A DNA stretch of 64,000 nt from Phnomibacter ginsenosidimutans (GCF_009740285.1 NZ_CP046566.1:3882658-3946657), one strand, 5' to 3'; counted from the first letter of the stretch, positions 7,180 to 18,060 are shown. Notes: generated by a model not told the origin, from the letters alone. Translations and numbers: made by a program.

Positions 7180-10110
7180 TTATTTCACAATCACTTCATC
7201 AATAAACAGGTGCGAAGGTTTGCCGGCGCTTTCGTGCCAGGCAGGCAGCAGGCCGCCATTTACTACAGTTACTTTTACATAACGTGCATTGGCAGTTACA
7301 TTGGCACCCAGCGTTTGTACTTCAGGGCCTTTTACAGTCGCATCAATTTTATTGGCGATGGTCGTAAGCGTTTGCCAGTTCTGACCATCATTGCTGTAAG
7401 CAAACTGTACTTCCTTCGGATACACAATCCATGGGCTTACATCTTGCAGCACATGTACCCCCACAAAACTCACGTTCTTAGATTGACGCAAATCAACAAT
7501 GGCTTCGAAGTTGCTGTCGAAGTAGCTCTGCCACTCGCCACCACGCCAATGCTCAGTACCAAGTATGCCATCAATGAGCATGCCATTGCCACCGCCTGAG
7601 TACATGGTATTTACCTTGCTCAAAACCGTAATGTCCTTATCGGCAGGAATGCGGTAAAACTGCTGTGATACTTCCCGGCTTTTTACCTGACCTTTTTGTG
7701 CATAGAAATCTACATCAACCGTTTCTGTAAGTGTAAACGGTGCTTTGTAAAGTTGATAGTTTCCGCCTTGCTCGCCAGCTTTGCGAATGCGATAATAAAT
7801 ACCAACACCGTCAGCTACGGCTTGAAATTCAACCTGTGTGCTGCCGGCAAATTTGTTGCTGTTGTTAGCCAATGAAGGCACAGTCACAAACGCATCATCA
7901 TTCAGCTGCGTAGCCGGACGGTCTTTCAAGGCCACACCCCGCTGTAAGTTGGGCTGGTTGCTCATCTGCATGTCCAATACGCCACCATTGGCAATATCGC
8001 TGTGGCGAATGAAGGTGGGGCTGTAAGGCTTGCCATTCAACTTAGCTGATTGTACATAAAAATTATTGGCTGTTCTGCCATTCGCTTTTATCACCAATTG
8101 CTTTCCGTTTTCCAACGATACTTTCACTTCATCAAACAAAGGCGTACCCAATGCATACTGGTTGCTACCCGGTGTAACCTGATAGAAACCCATGGCACTC
8201 ATGACAAACCAGGCACTCATTTGACCGCAGTCTTCGTTGCCAATCAATCCATCGGGTTGGTTGGTATAGAATTCTGTACAAATGCGATGAATCAATTCTT
8301 GTGTACGCCAGGCCTGTCCTGCATAGTTGAACAAATACGCAATGTGATGGCTCGGTTCGTTGCCATGTGCGTACTGACCAATGAGCCCCGTTACATCGGC
8401 CTGATCACGGCCACTCATGGGTTCGGTGGTGGTAAACATCAGGTTGAGTTGCTTCAAAAATGCAGCATCTCCACCATGCAGATTAATCAGGCCACTAATA
8501 TCTTGCTGGGCAGAAAAAGAATAATGCCAGGAGTTGCCTTCGGTAAAGAAGTTGTTGACTTCACCGGGCTTAAAAGGATTGTACCACAAGCCTTGCATTT
8601 TACCCCGAATGTGCTTGGAAGTCGGGTCAAAAAGATTGCGGTAGTAGTGGGCCCGTTGGTAGTATTCGTTGTACACTTCTTTGTTGCCAATGCTTTTGGC
8701 AAATTCGGCAATGCACCAATCATCGTAAGCATATTCTACCGTTTTAGAAGCACTCTCATGATCTTTTTCATTGCCAATAAAACCATGCTTGCGGTAGGCA
8801 TCCAACCCAAAGCGATTGCTGCCGGCATAAGCCGTCATAGCTTGCAAAGCCAGTTGTGTATCAAAACCTTTAATGCCTTTGTTGTACGCATCTACAATCA
8901 CTGGTACAGAGTGGTAGCCAATCATGCAAAAGGTTTCGTTGCCGCTGAGTTCCCACACGGGCAGCATGCCGCCATGCTGGTGTTGTTTCAAAAATGTTTG
9001 TACAAAATCCAATGTGCGTTTGCGGTCGATGATGCTGAGTAAAGGATGCAGAGCCCGGTGGGTATCCCACAATGAGAACACGGAATAATTCGTAAAGTTC
9101 GTGGCTTTATGCACTTTCAAATCGGTACCTCTGTAGTCTCCGTTTACATCGGTGTAAACATTCGGTGCCAGCATGGTGTGGTACAAGGCAGTATAGAAAA
9201 TGGTTTGCTGATCTTTCGTACCGCCTTTCACGGCAATTTTTCCCAACTCTTTATTCCAGGCAGCTTCGGCTTTTGCCCGCAGAGCGTTGAAGTTCCAGTC
9301 TTTAATTTCAGTGTCAAGGTTCAGTTTGGCATTGGCCATGCTGACACCAGAAATACCCACTTTCAAGCGTAATGTTTCTGCACCATTCAATGCAAAAGAC
9401 AACCAGGCTTTCACGTTTTTGCCTGTCATTGTTTTTTTACCCGCTTGCTCTACATCATCGTTGGCAATGCCATACGAAGCGATGGGCTTTTCGAAGCGGA
9501 TGTAGAAATACACATGCTGGTCGGCAGCCCATGATTTGCTGCGGCGCATGCCTCGTAACTCATATGCATTTACGATTTCCAAAGAAGACTCCAACACTTC
9601 GTCGCGGTGTTGCAAATCAATCAGCACTTTGCCCGTGGCGGTACCTGCCGGAAAACGGTATTGATGCATGCCCGAACGAACGCTGGTGGTAACTGCTGCA
9701 TGAATGTTGTGCTTATCCAATAGCACTTCGTAATAGCCGGCATTGGCTTTTTCAGTAGCATGCCGGAATGGCGAAGCATAGTCTTTATTCTTCCATTGTA
9801 CCGCTCCGGTAAACGGCATCAGCAACAAATCACAATAATCGGGCACACCCGTACCGCTCAGGTGTGTATGTGAAAAACCGTACATCAGCGAATCGCTGTA
9901 GTGATAACCGCCGCATCCATCCCAACCTTCCAACCGGGTATCGGGGCTGAGCTGCATCATGCCAAAAGGCATGCTGGCACCGGGGTAAGTATGGCCGTGG
10001 CCGCCGGTTCCAATAAAAGGGTTTACCATTTTGGCATAATTCACAGGCTGCGACCATGCCATTGCCCAACAACACATCCAAACCAGCATGGTCAAATTCA
10101 ATCTCTTCAT
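7180..10110 (-). CDS. GH92 alpha-mannosidase with C-terminal carbohydrate-binding domains
   Basis: A 976-residue secreted enzyme with a signal peptide (MKRLNLTMLVWMCCWAMAWSQ). The GH92 body runs from about residue 25 to 740 and has family hallmarks: NPFIGTGGHGHTYPGASMPFGMMQ near the N-terminus, TEGNSWHYSF near residue 523 (probable acid catalyst) and GNEDCGQMSAWFV near residue 627. GH92 enzymes are calcium-dependent exo-alpha-mannosidases acting on mannan or N-glycan mannose. A chitobiase/hexosaminidase C-terminal-like domain (about 753-830) and an F5/8-type discoidin domain (about 830-976) follow. I chose MKRLNL at 10110 because the ORF extension upstream has no signal-peptide character. It lies last in a ROK-SusC-SusD-GH92 locus. 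A hairpin at 10161-10192 separates it from susD. Confidence 0.93.
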   Translation of the reverse strand: MKRLNLTMLVWMCCWAMAWSQPVNYAKMVNPFIGTGGHGHTYPGASMPFGMMQLSPDTRLEGWDGCGGYHYSDSLMYGFSHTHLSGTGVPDYCDLLLMPFTGAVQWKNKDYASPFRHATEKANAGYYEVLLDKHNIHAAVTTSVRSGMHQYRFPAGTATGKVLIDLQHRDEVLESSLEIVNAYELRGMRRSKSWAADQHVYFYIRFEKPIASYGIANDDVEQAGKKTMTGKNVKAWLSFALNGAETLRLKVGISGVSMANAKLNLDTEIKDWNFNALRAKAEAAWNKELGKIAVKGGTKDQQTIFYTALYHTMLAPNVYTDVNGDYRGTDLKVHKATNFTNYSVFSLWDTHRALHPLLSIIDRKRTLDFVQTFLKQHQHGGMLPVWELSGNETFCMIGYHSVPVIVDAYNKGIKGFDTQLALQAMTAYAGSNRFGLDAYRKHGFIGNEKDHESASKTVEYAYDDWCIAEFAKSIGNKEVYNEYYQRAHYYRNLFDPTSKHIRGKMQGLWYNPFKPGEVNNFFTEGNSWHYSFSAQQDISGLINLHGGDAAFLKQLNLMFTTTEPMSGRDQADVTGLIGQYAHGNEPSHHIAYLFNYAGQAWRTQELIHRICTEFYTNQPDGLIGNEDCGQMSAWFVMSAMGFYQVTPGSNQYALGTPLFDEVKVSLENGKQLVIKANGRTANNFYVQSAKLNGKPYSPTFIRHSDIANGGVLDMQMSNQPNLQRGVALKDRPATQLNDDAFVTVPSLANNSNKFAGSTQVEFQAVADGVGIYYRIRKAGEQGGNYQLYKAPFTLTETVDVDFYAQKGQVKSREVSQQFYRIPADKDITVLSKVNTMYSGGGNGMLIDGILGTEHWRGGEWQSYFDSNFEAIVDLRQSKNVSFVGVHVLQDVSPWIVYPKEVQFAYSNDGQNWQTLTTIANKIDATVKGPEVQTLGANVTANARYVKVTVVNGGLLPAWHESAGKPSHLFIDEVIVK

Positions 10111-10160
10111 GGCTTTGTAATCTAAAAATGAGTGCAAAAAAATCTTTATGTCTTAGTCAA

Positions 10161-10192
10161 AAAATAAGCCCGCCAAATGGCAGGCTTATTTT
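10161..10192 (-). terminator. Hairpin between susD and the GH92 gene
   Basis: AAAATAAGCC and GGCTTATTTT, plus an inner GCC/GGC, form a 13-pair stem with one C-A mismatch and a 4-nt loop, with T/A runs on both sides. It lies 27 bases after the susD stop and 51 before the GH92 start, so it may terminate part of the susCD transcripts. Confidence 0.7.
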
Positions 10193-10218
10193 GTCAATAT
10201 CACTAACGCTGAACAGTG

Positions 10219-12126
10219 TTATTTCTTAGCCCACCACAATGAAGTAAACACATCGTCGGCGCCGCCCAGGTACTGCAGTGCCTGCGTGTAACCATTGGCG
10301 TTGCTGTTCTTCAATCCTGAAGGATAGATGAGACGTTGTGGGAAGAACTTCACATTGCTCGTCATGTAGTTGCTACTATTGAGGGCAGGCATGGTTACCA
10401 GCGGGTTCTCAATACATGGGTTTTCGATGAAAGGCAAGCCCAAACGACGATGATCGTTCCATGCTTCCAATGGCAACCATGGTGTTTGTGCAATAAACTT
10501 CTGTGTAATGATTTTGGTAATGCGGTCATTTCTTACCGTACCATTCTTATACAGGTTGTTGGTAGGATAAGCAATAGTGGTGGTACCAGCAGTGTTGGTA
10601 TAACCATCTACATAACTCATCGTACGTGATGCGCCTGGCTCAGTAATGTGGTCATAGTTTACAGAAGTACCCAGTGCATTGTAATCGTTTGATGCGAGAT
10701 AAGCTGCCAGGTGATTGCTTACACCCCAATAGGCAAAGCTTGAAGCAATACCTGCTTCGTAGGCCACTTTAGCACTCATAGGTACGGTCCAGCCACGTTC
10801 GGCAGCTTCGGCCAGCAGGAAGTAGGTTTCCCAAGGCGCAAAGAATACACGCTTGCTGGTGCTGTTGCGGAACTGCAATGCCAAACGAGGATATGAACCT
10901 GCCCAACCTCTCACTTGGTTGCGAGAGCCGATAGCACCCCAGTCGCCAGCATTGTAAGAGTTCCAAGTGTATGTAGCGTCGATTTCGATGTCTGCCGCAT
11001 TTGAAGGAGACGCCGATAAGTTACGCTTGGTAGTTTTCGATGAGTTGTCCCAAGAAGGATACGCACAGAAAGCAGGGTTGTCGAAATCGCCGGGGATGAT
11101 GAATGCCTTGTAAGCACGGGGATCTATGCTGTTGGGCAAACCATCGTACCAAAATCCTGCACGGGGGTTGTTTGTTTTCAGCGACAAGTGCTGATCATAC
11201 TTTTTACCTACGTAATCAGCAGGCTTAATAGATGCTTGCATGGCAGCATCCAACTGATCGGCAGATTTTACACCACCCAAACCAAACATGATGTTGTCGA
11301 GAGCAACAGGCAGCATTTGGGCATTCCACTCACGGCTCATTACACCGGTAAGGGCATCCCAACCTGGCTTTTCCTGTACCTGAAACATCTGTGATGCATC
11401 GGTGATGAGGATACCAGCTGCTGCTGCTTCAAACTCTGCTTTTGCTTTGGCAGCATCTACTTCGCTGAGGCGCATGGCCAAACGCAAACGCATTGAGTTG
11501 GCATAACGCTTCCAGTAGTTGTAGTTGTAACCGTACGCAGGATCTTGTTTACTCAAATTAGATGGGTTAGATACATTGAGATCCAATTTTTCGCTGGCAT
11601 CTTTCAGTTCGCTCAGCAAAAAGTAGTACACGGTTTTTACATCCGCAAAATCAGGGTTTACGCCTTGGAAACCGTTGATAGGAATAGGACCGAAGTTGTC
11701 GCTGAGTTCACTCATCAGGTAAGCTCGCCAAATGCGGGCAACTTGCTTCAGGTTGTTGGTGTAAGGCTTCACAGTACCCGCAGCAATTTTTTCATCGGCA
11801 ATCTGAATACCGGTATTGATGGAGTTCAGCCAACCTGAAATGTAGCTGTAGTAATCACTGGTCCAGCCATCGTTGGCAGAACCTGAAGACAGGCCGCCTG
11901 ACGCTTGCTGGTGACCGGCCGTTTTCCAATACAGCACAAATACACGTTCGGCAATGTGCGGATCCATTTGCGCACCAATCATGGAGTTGTTGATGAAATA
12001 TTCCACCTGCACCTGATCAGCATTGGCTGCTTGCGGGTCGATGTTGATGTCATCAAATTTTTTGCAGGAGGCAAACACCGCAATGGTAGCCGCTAACAAT
12101 CCTGCTTTATATAATGGTCTTTTCAT
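10219..12126 (-). CDS. SusD/RagB-family nutrient-binding outer-membrane lipoprotein
   Basis: A 635-residue lipoprotein with signal peptide and lipobox ending at C20 (AVFASCKKFDDINIDPQ). SusD proteins sit as lids on SusC channels and bind glycans at the cell surface. It belongs to the SusD-like branch that begins with the DINIDPQAA motif and has an N-terminal block of TPR-like helices (about residues 30-230). The long C-terminal part includes ETYFLLAEAAERGW and QKFIAQTPWLPLEAWNDHRRLGLP, typical of the family. It is 24 bases downstream of the susC gene and upstream of the GH92 mannosidase, so it probably binds mannose-containing glycans. Confidence 0.93.
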   Translation of the reverse strand: MKRPLYKAGLLAATIAVFASCKKFDDINIDPQAANADQVQVEYFINNSMIGAQMDPHIAERVFVLYWKTAGHQQASGGLSSGSANDGWTSDYYSYISGWLNSINTGIQIADEKIAAGTVKPYTNNLKQVARIWRAYLMSELSDNFGPIPINGFQGVNPDFADVKTVYYFLLSELKDASEKLDLNVSNPSNLSKQDPAYGYNYNYWKRYANSMRLRLAMRLSEVDAAKAKAEFEAAAAGILITDASQMFQVQEKPGWDALTGVMSREWNAQMLPVALDNIMFGLGGVKSADQLDAAMQASIKPADYVGKKYDQHLSLKTNNPRAGFWYDGLPNSIDPRAYKAFIIPGDFDNPAFCAYPSWDNSSKTTKRNLSASPSNAADIEIDATYTWNSYNAGDWGAIGSRNQVRGWAGSYPRLALQFRNSTSKRVFFAPWETYFLLAEAAERGWTVPMSAKVAYEAGIASSFAYWGVSNHLAAYLASNDYNALGTSVNYDHITEPGASRTMSYVDGYTNTAGTTTIAYPTNNLYKNGTVRNDRITKIITQKFIAQTPWLPLEAWNDHRRLGLPFIENPCIENPLVTMPALNSSNYMTSNVKFFPQRLIYPSGLKNSNANGYTQALQYLGGADDVFTSLWWAKK

Positions 12127-12150
12127 GTCTTATTCTGTTTTGAGAAGCGG

Positions 12151-15100
12151 TTAGAAACTGAGGCTAAGATTGATTAAGAAAGTGCGATTGGTGGGGGGAC
12201 TGGCGTTTTCAAAACCAGTTGCATTGGTACCCGTTGCAAACACAGATTCTGGGTCGAGGCCATTCATGTGACTCTTGATTAACCATACGTTGTTGCAAGA
12301 CACACCCACTTTAGCCCGCTGAATAAAGTTCTTGCCCAGGAATGACTTAGGAATGTCATAACTCAGCTGAACGTTACGCAAACGAATGTTAGAGGCATCA
12401 TAGAGGTTGGCTTCAGAAATACCGAGGTTGCCGGTTTGAGAAATAGCCTGCCAGTAAAGTTGAGGAGTGGTAGACACAGTGTTGGCTTTGTAACCACCGC
12501 TGCCGTCTGGTACTACACCTGCTACTACAAAGTCCTTCCGGTCGCCATCTTTCACCGTTACACTGCTAGAGCCATTGCCCTGCAGGTATACATGTGTAGC
12601 AGAGAAAATCTGGCCGCCGAAACGTGCATCCACCAGGAAGGCAAAAGTCAATCCTTTATAACCAAAAGTATTGGTAATACCCATGAGGCCTGTAGCTTGT
12701 TGGTTACCCAAACGAACGTTTTGAGCACCACGCTGAGGCAAACCGGTACTGCTCAAAATGAGCTGACCATATTGTGCACTACCCTTGTCTTCTACACGCA
12801 AGAATTTGCTGCCGTAGATTTCACCATACAATGCATCCTTCACAGCCAGGATACCTACGTCGTCATAACCGCCCAAGCGATATTGAGTTACACTACCAGC
12901 ACTGTAAATGTCCTTCACGAGGTTGCGGTTGCGAGAAAAGTTAGCACTGATATTCCAGTTAAAGCCACGCTTGTTTTGAATCAACTGACCATCCACCATA
13001 ATTTCAAAACCTTTGTTCTGAATATCACCGGCATTGATTTTACGTGCACTGTAACCACTGGTGGGGTCCATAGGCAGGTCGATCAACTGGTTGGTAGCAT
13101 TTGATTTGTAGAAGGTGAAATCGACACCAATGCGGTTGTTGACAAAGCGCAATTCTGCACCTGCTTCAACAGATTTAATCAACTCGTTTTTCACGTTGGC
13201 ATCAAACAAAATGCCATTGCGGCTGGCAGTGGTGTTACCATTTGGGTCGCGACCAATACCGTACACATTGTACAACTGGTAAGGTCCCATATCATTACCC
13301 ACGGCAGCATAAGAACCGCGAAGCTTACCATAGGTAAACCACTTCGGCAAGTCAACGCCCATTTTATCAAACATGTCTGTAACTACATAAGACAAGCTAA
13401 CAGAAGGATAGAAGAATGAACGGTTGGCTTTGCTCAGGGTAGAAGACCAGTCATTTCTAAATGTGGCATCGAGGAATACATAACCATCCCAGTTTACACC
13501 GAACGTACCGTATACTGAATTGATGCGACGTTCGCTGTAGCTCTGCGAGAAACCAGGTGTACCCTTACTGTTGTTGATGCTAAACAAGTTGGGAACTTCC
13601 AACTCACCTGCATTACTACTAAGGCCAGAAGCTTTTTGCTTCATCAGGTTACCACCAACACTTACGTTACCACCCAGTTTGCCAAACAAATTGTTTTTGC
13701 GGGCACTGAGCATAGCGCTGTAGTTGGTTTCGTTGAAGGTAGACTTACCAAGGCTATAGCGGCCGGTTGTAGTGAGAGGACTACCTGAATAGGTCTTCGC
13801 ATCACTATTGTTGGTGTACATATCAGAACCACCTTTCAGTTCTACATCCATCCAATCGGTAATGTTGTACTTCAAAGAAGCCGTCATAATGAAACGATCA
13901 CGGATGTCGCTGTTCAAGTTGTTGCTCTTTGCCCAGTAGGGGTTAATCTGATTGCCGGTTGTGTTGTACCAAATCATGTTGCCAAACTGATCACTACCTG
14001 CTTTGAAGCGGGTAATATCTACAGTGTTGGGGAATGAATACAACATTGAAGAGGCGTTGTTCCAGTTGTTACCACCCATAGGACGGTTGCGGGCATCTGC
14101 CTGTGAATACTGCACTTTCGTATCCAATGTCCACTTGTCGTCGTTGCCAAATTTGCTAACGCTTCTACCGGTAATGTTGGTACGGGTAAGCTTTGCACCA
14201 GGAATCATACTGCGGTCTTCAAAACGGTTGAAAGAAGTGTACACCGAAGTAGACTTGTATTGCTGCTGGAAAGACAGGTTGTGGTTTTGCGTAACACCCT
14301 GCTGATAGAAATTACCGAGGTTGTCGTAAGCACGGAGGTTTTCCTTTTCGCCTGCCCAGTTGGTCTCCTGCTGACCGGCAATTTTTGGTCCCCAGTTTGA
14401 AGAAGAAAGCGGCTGGAAGATACCATCAGAACCTTGCGCAAACTGCTTCTGCAACTTGGGGTTGGTAAAAATGCTTTCGAAGCCCAGTGTAGAAGAAAGC
14501 GTAATACCCAAACCGTTTTGCTTTTTACCAGTTTTAGTTGTAATCAGGATTACACCATTACCGGCACGGGTACCATACAAAGCCGCAGCGGATGGTCCTT
14601 TCAGTACAGAAATGCTTTCGATATCGTCGGCATTCAGGTCGGCCAAACCGTTACCCATGTCCAATGAAGGGTTCCAGTAATCATTGTTGCTGGCACCGGT
14701 AAAGTTGTCTACGGGTACCCCATCCACTACAATCAGTGGTTGGTTACTACCAGTCAACGAGTTGTTACCACGCAAAATAATTTTAGAAGAACCCGCAGGA
14801 CCATTGCTGGAACGGATTACCTGCAAACCTGCAACCACACCACTCAAAGCGTTGGTAAGGTTGGGTTCACGGGCATCCAGCAGGGTAGAACCTTTTACTT
14901 GCTGCACGGCATAGCCCAGCGATTTTTTCTGACGCTTTACGCCAAGGGCTTGTTACCACTACTTCGCCCAATGCAGCATCGCTGCGCTGCAATACAACAC
15001 TTACATTGCTTTGTGTTCCTACTTCTACTTCCTGTGTAGTAAAGCCAATGTAACTAATCACCAACACGGCATTGTTGCCCTCTACCGACACTGTAAACCG

Positions 15101-15283
15101 GCCGGTAGCATCGGTTACACCACCTACATTGGTGCCTTTAATTAAATACGTGGCCTGTGCAATGGCAGCGCCATCTGCATCTTTTACAGAACCGCTCACG
15201 GTTCGTTTCTGTTGTGCCAATGCAATAGCAGAGCACATCACTAACAGCAGGCTAAATAATAACGCCTGGGGTGTCATTCTCAT
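12151..15283 (-). pseudogene. SusC/RagA-family TonB-dependent receptor, single-base frameshift
   Basis: Signal peptide (MRMTPQALLFSLLLVMCSAIALAQ), CarboxypepD_reg-like domain (about residues 25-105), plug with the SusC signature (GEVVVT…, then DARE…LSGVVAGLQV, ILRGNNSLTGSNQPLIVVDGVP) and a 22-strand beta-barrel ending in the C-terminal Phe. The frame breaks at 14950-14951, where one base too many separates GEVVVT from ALGVKRQKKSLGY; removing one T on the plus strand (A in the gene) gives a clean 1043-residue protein. As written, the N-terminal product stops after about 138 residues, so no receptor would be made. Since susD and GH92 are intact and the rest of the barrel shows no decay, a sequencing insertion is likely. 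It starts 37 bases after the ROK gene. Confidence 0.9.
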
Positions 15284-15320
15284 AACTTTTCATTTTGGTT
15301 GTTCAGCAAATCGGGGTTAA

Positions 15321-16562
15321 TTAAAGTGAGACTGCTTTTTTAGAAACAGCCTTGGTTGTTTTCAAAGGTTTTTTGGCACTTATTTTTTTCAATTTTTCAT
15401 AATGATCCATCACCAAAGCAGCAGGCCCAATCAGCTGTGCTTCGTTGCCCAATGAGGACACCCGTATCTCCGTATTTTCAGCCAGCTTGGGTATGCTGTT
15501 TTCATTTATCGCTTGTTGTATGGGCGCCAGCCAGAGCTTGCCGGCAATGCTGCCTCTGCCGCTTAATACAACCAAGCCTGGGTTGAGCAAGTGTATGAGT
15601 ATGGCCACACCACGTCCGATATTGTACGCTACTTCGCTCAGCAGTTCTACTGCAAACCTGTCGCCTTTGCCAGCAGCCATCAATACGGAAGTACAAGCAG
15701 CTTCTAAGTCATCCTTACTCAGCTTTTTGATGCTGGTAAGACTTCCATTGGCAATGCCTTGCAGTGCTTTGTTTACAATTACTTCCATCGAAGCTTCTGT
15801 TTCCAAACAGCCCATTTTGCCACAGCTGCACAACTTGTTGTTGGTGAACATAGGCATATGGCTAAACTCACCAGCAAAACCATTGTCACCACGAAACAAT
15901 TTTCCATTCAATATCAAACCCAAACCCACGCCCCAACTCACGTTGATGACCATCACATTTTGATGACCTTTGGCTTCGCCAAAACGTTGCTCTGCCAGTG
16001 CAATCAAACTTGAATCATTATCAATAACCACTGGCAGGCCTGTAGCAGCTTGTAGTGTAGCTACAATACTTTGCTTTCCGGAGGGTAAAAATGAATGGTT
16101 GCGGCCTTCATGTACATCTACAAAACCCGGCATGCCAATTCCTATACCAGCTATCTTTTCCAGTGGCAAATTTGCCGACTGCACAAATGCCTGTAAGTGA
16201 TGGGTTAGCTCTTGCAATGCATTGGGATTGTCTGCCAGATGAATGTCTACCCTTTGCTCGGGTACTACATGCTGGTTCGATGCATTTAAGATGGCCATGC
16301 GGGTCACATGTTGGTCCATGGCCACGGCTACCACATAAATCAAATCGGTACGCAGGCGAAACATTTGTGCCCGGCGGCCTCCGGTGCTTTGTGCAAAACC
16401 GGCTTCTACCACCAATCCTTCTTCTATCAGTTCATTAACCAGCTTGGTTACTAAGGGGAGACTTTTATCGAGCTGCACACACATATCTGCACAGGACATC
16501 TCTTTGTTGAAGTATAGAAACTTCTCAATAGAGCGTTTGTATTTCTCTTTCTTTTCAAGCAT
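15321..16562 (-). CDS. ROK-family transcriptional regulator (NagC/XylR type)
   Basis: A 413-residue protein with an N-terminal winged helix (about residues 10-70; MSCADMCVQLDKSLPLVTKLVNELIEEGLVV) and a ROK sugar-kinase-like domain. The zinc motif CSCGKMGCLE is intact, as are the sugar- and phosphate-site segments GIGIGMPGFVD and VIDNDSSLIALAE. Such proteins repress sugar-use genes until a sugar or sugar phosphate binds. The C-terminal tail is Lys-rich (KKISAKKPLKTTKAVSKK), which is unusual. It is the first gene of the mannosidase locus and probably regulates it. I chose the ATG at 16562 rather than the TTG at 16583. Confidence 0.9.
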   Translation of the reverse strand: MLEKKEKYKRSIEKFLYFNKEMSCADMCVQLDKSLPLVTKLVNELIEEGLVVEAGFAQSTGGRRAQMFRLRTDLIYVVAVAMDQHVTRMAILNASNQHVVPEQRVDIHLADNPNALQELTHHLQAFVQSANLPLEKIAGIGIGMPGFVDVHEGRNHSFLPSGKQSIVATLQAATGLPVVIDNDSSLIALAEQRFGEAKGHQNVMVINVSWGVGLGLILNGKLFRGDNGFAGEFSHMPMFTNNKLCSCGKMGCLETEASMEVIVNKALQGIANGSLTSIKKLSKDDLEAACTSVLMAAGKGDRFAVELLSEVAYNIGRGVAILIHLLNPGLVVLSGRGSIAGKLWLAPIQQAINENSIPKLAENTEIRVSSLGNEAQLIGPAALVMDHYEKLKKISAKKPLKTTKAVSKKAVSL

Positions 16563-16583
16563 GGCAGGCAGTAATTCTCGCAA

Positions 16584-16943
16584 TGAGAAAATAAAGATAG
16601 CCGCACTTTTTAATTTTTTACAAGAAGTGTTAAATAAATTTTATTAAGAATTTAAACATTCTACATTTAGCAGAAAAGCAGCTGACAGTGCCGGACAGTT
16701 TTGCCCACCGGGCATCAAAAAAAGAAAGCCGAAAGCCCAGCCTGCGGGTAAAAATGATGGTGAAAAGACCGAAGCCGAAACAAGCGTTAAAATCGGATGA
16801 ACAAGTCCGTATAAAGACCGCTCATGTAATTCGGCACGGATATTGTCCACAAGCCCCACGCAGGTAATAGTCTACTTTGTTTAATCCGCATTATTCCTGC
16901 AATTTTGCCAACATTCTAAATATTTCGATTCCAGAGGTTCATC
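16584..16943. other. Long gap between the mannosidase locus and mreB
   Basis: A 360-base divergent intergenic region. The left part is AT-rich and must hold the promoter of the ROK-susCD operon: TATCTTTA on the minus strand near 16594-16601 is one base off the -7 consensus. The middle (16680-16870) is more GC-rich, with several short complementary stretches. It has no ORF with convincing coding character and no RNA family that I recognise. The right end must hold the mreB promoter. Confidence 0.4.
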
Positions 16944-17970
16944 ATGGGAATTTTCAACTTTTTTACGCAAGAAATCGCAATGGATTTGGGTACTGCCAAT
17001 ACCCTCATTATACACAACGATGAAGTGGTGGTAAACGAACCCAGCATCGTTGCCCTCAATAGAAACAACCCCAAAGAAGTGCTGGCTGTAGGCAAAAAAG
17101 CCTTGCTCATGCACGAAAAAACGCATGAAAGCATCCGCACGGTTCGTCCGCTGAAAGATGGTGTAATTGCCGACTTCAACGCTGCCGAGCTTATGATCCG
17201 GGAAATGATCGAAGAAAATCTATCCCAAAAAACCGTTGTTTCCGCCCAGCTGGCGCATGATGATTTGCATACCCAGCAGCATTACCGAAGTAGAAAAACG
17301 TGCCGTTCGTGACAGCGCTGAGCAAGCCGGTGCCAAAGAAGTGTACCTCATTCACGAACCCATGGCCGCTGCCTTAGGTATTGGTATTGATGTGGAAGAG
17401 CCCGTGGGCAACATGATCATCGATATTGGTGGCGGTACTACCGGCATCACGGTGATAGCCCTGGCAGGTATTGTATGCGACCAGAGCATTCGTATTGCCG
17501 GCGATGAATTTACCTACGACATTATGGAAGCCCTGCGCCGCTACCACAGCCTGCTGATTGGGGAGCGTACTGCCGAGCAAATTAAAATTCAGATTGGTGC
17601 TGCCATGAAAGACCTGGACAGCCCGCCCGATGATATTCCAGTAAACGGCCGCGACCTGGTAACAGGCATTCCCAAGCAGATTATGGTGAGCTATACCGAA
17701 ATAGCCGAGGCGCTGGACAAGAGCATCTTTAAAATTGAAGAAGCCATTTTGAAAGCCCTGGAAACTACCCCGCCTGAGCTGGCTGCCGACATCTACCGCC
17801 GTGGCCTTTACCTTACCGGTGGTGGTGCCATGCTGCGTGGCCTCGACAAGCGCCTGAGCAACAAAATCAAACTGCCGGTGCATGTAGCCGAAGACCCGCT
17901 GAAGAGTGTGGTACGCGGTACCGGCCTTGCCCTCAAGCACTACGACAAGTATCCTTTTATCATGCGATAA
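16944..17970 (+). pseudogene. mreB: Rod-shape-determining actin homologue MreB, single-base frameshift
   Basis: MreB polymerises under the inner membrane and guides the elongation machinery. The N-terminal part has the phosphate-1 loop (AMDLGTANTLI) and the membrane-contact start MGIFNFF. The C-terminal part has the phosphate-2 loop (IIDIGGGTTGITVIAL), the adenosine motif (LTGGGAMLRGLD) and the terminal helix. Between 17211 and 17220 the frame shifts: removing one base in GAAGAAAATC gives MIEKIYPKKPLFPPSW and a complete 341-residue protein, the normal MreB length. As written the first frame stops at 17312. MreB is normally essential in rods and the following mre genes are intact, so a sequence error is much more likely than real loss. 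The start at 16944 is the only sensible ATG. Confidence 0.92.
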
Positions 17971-17983
17971 ATGCTACCGGATA

Positions 17984-18040
17984 AACATTCCAAATTCCAG
18001 TGATCTGTATGAGTATAGCGGTATTGGAATTTGGAATGTT
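17984..18040. repeat. Perfect 16-bp inverted repeat between mreB and mreC
   Basis: AACATTCCAAATTCCA (17984-17999) and its exact complement (18025-18040) enclose a 25-nt loop. Each arm holds the word ATTCCA twice. No T run follows, and mreC starts 20 bases later, so a simple terminator is unlikely. It may be an attenuator, an mRNA stabiliser or an intergenic repeat. Confidence 0.75.
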
Positions 18041-18060
18041 GTATTTAGGCCCCACCCATC

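Noticed and set aside
16644-16859. A 71-codon minus-strand frame in the gap before mreB
   Set aside because: No promoter, unconvincing composition and no recognisable family; left as unassigned gap.
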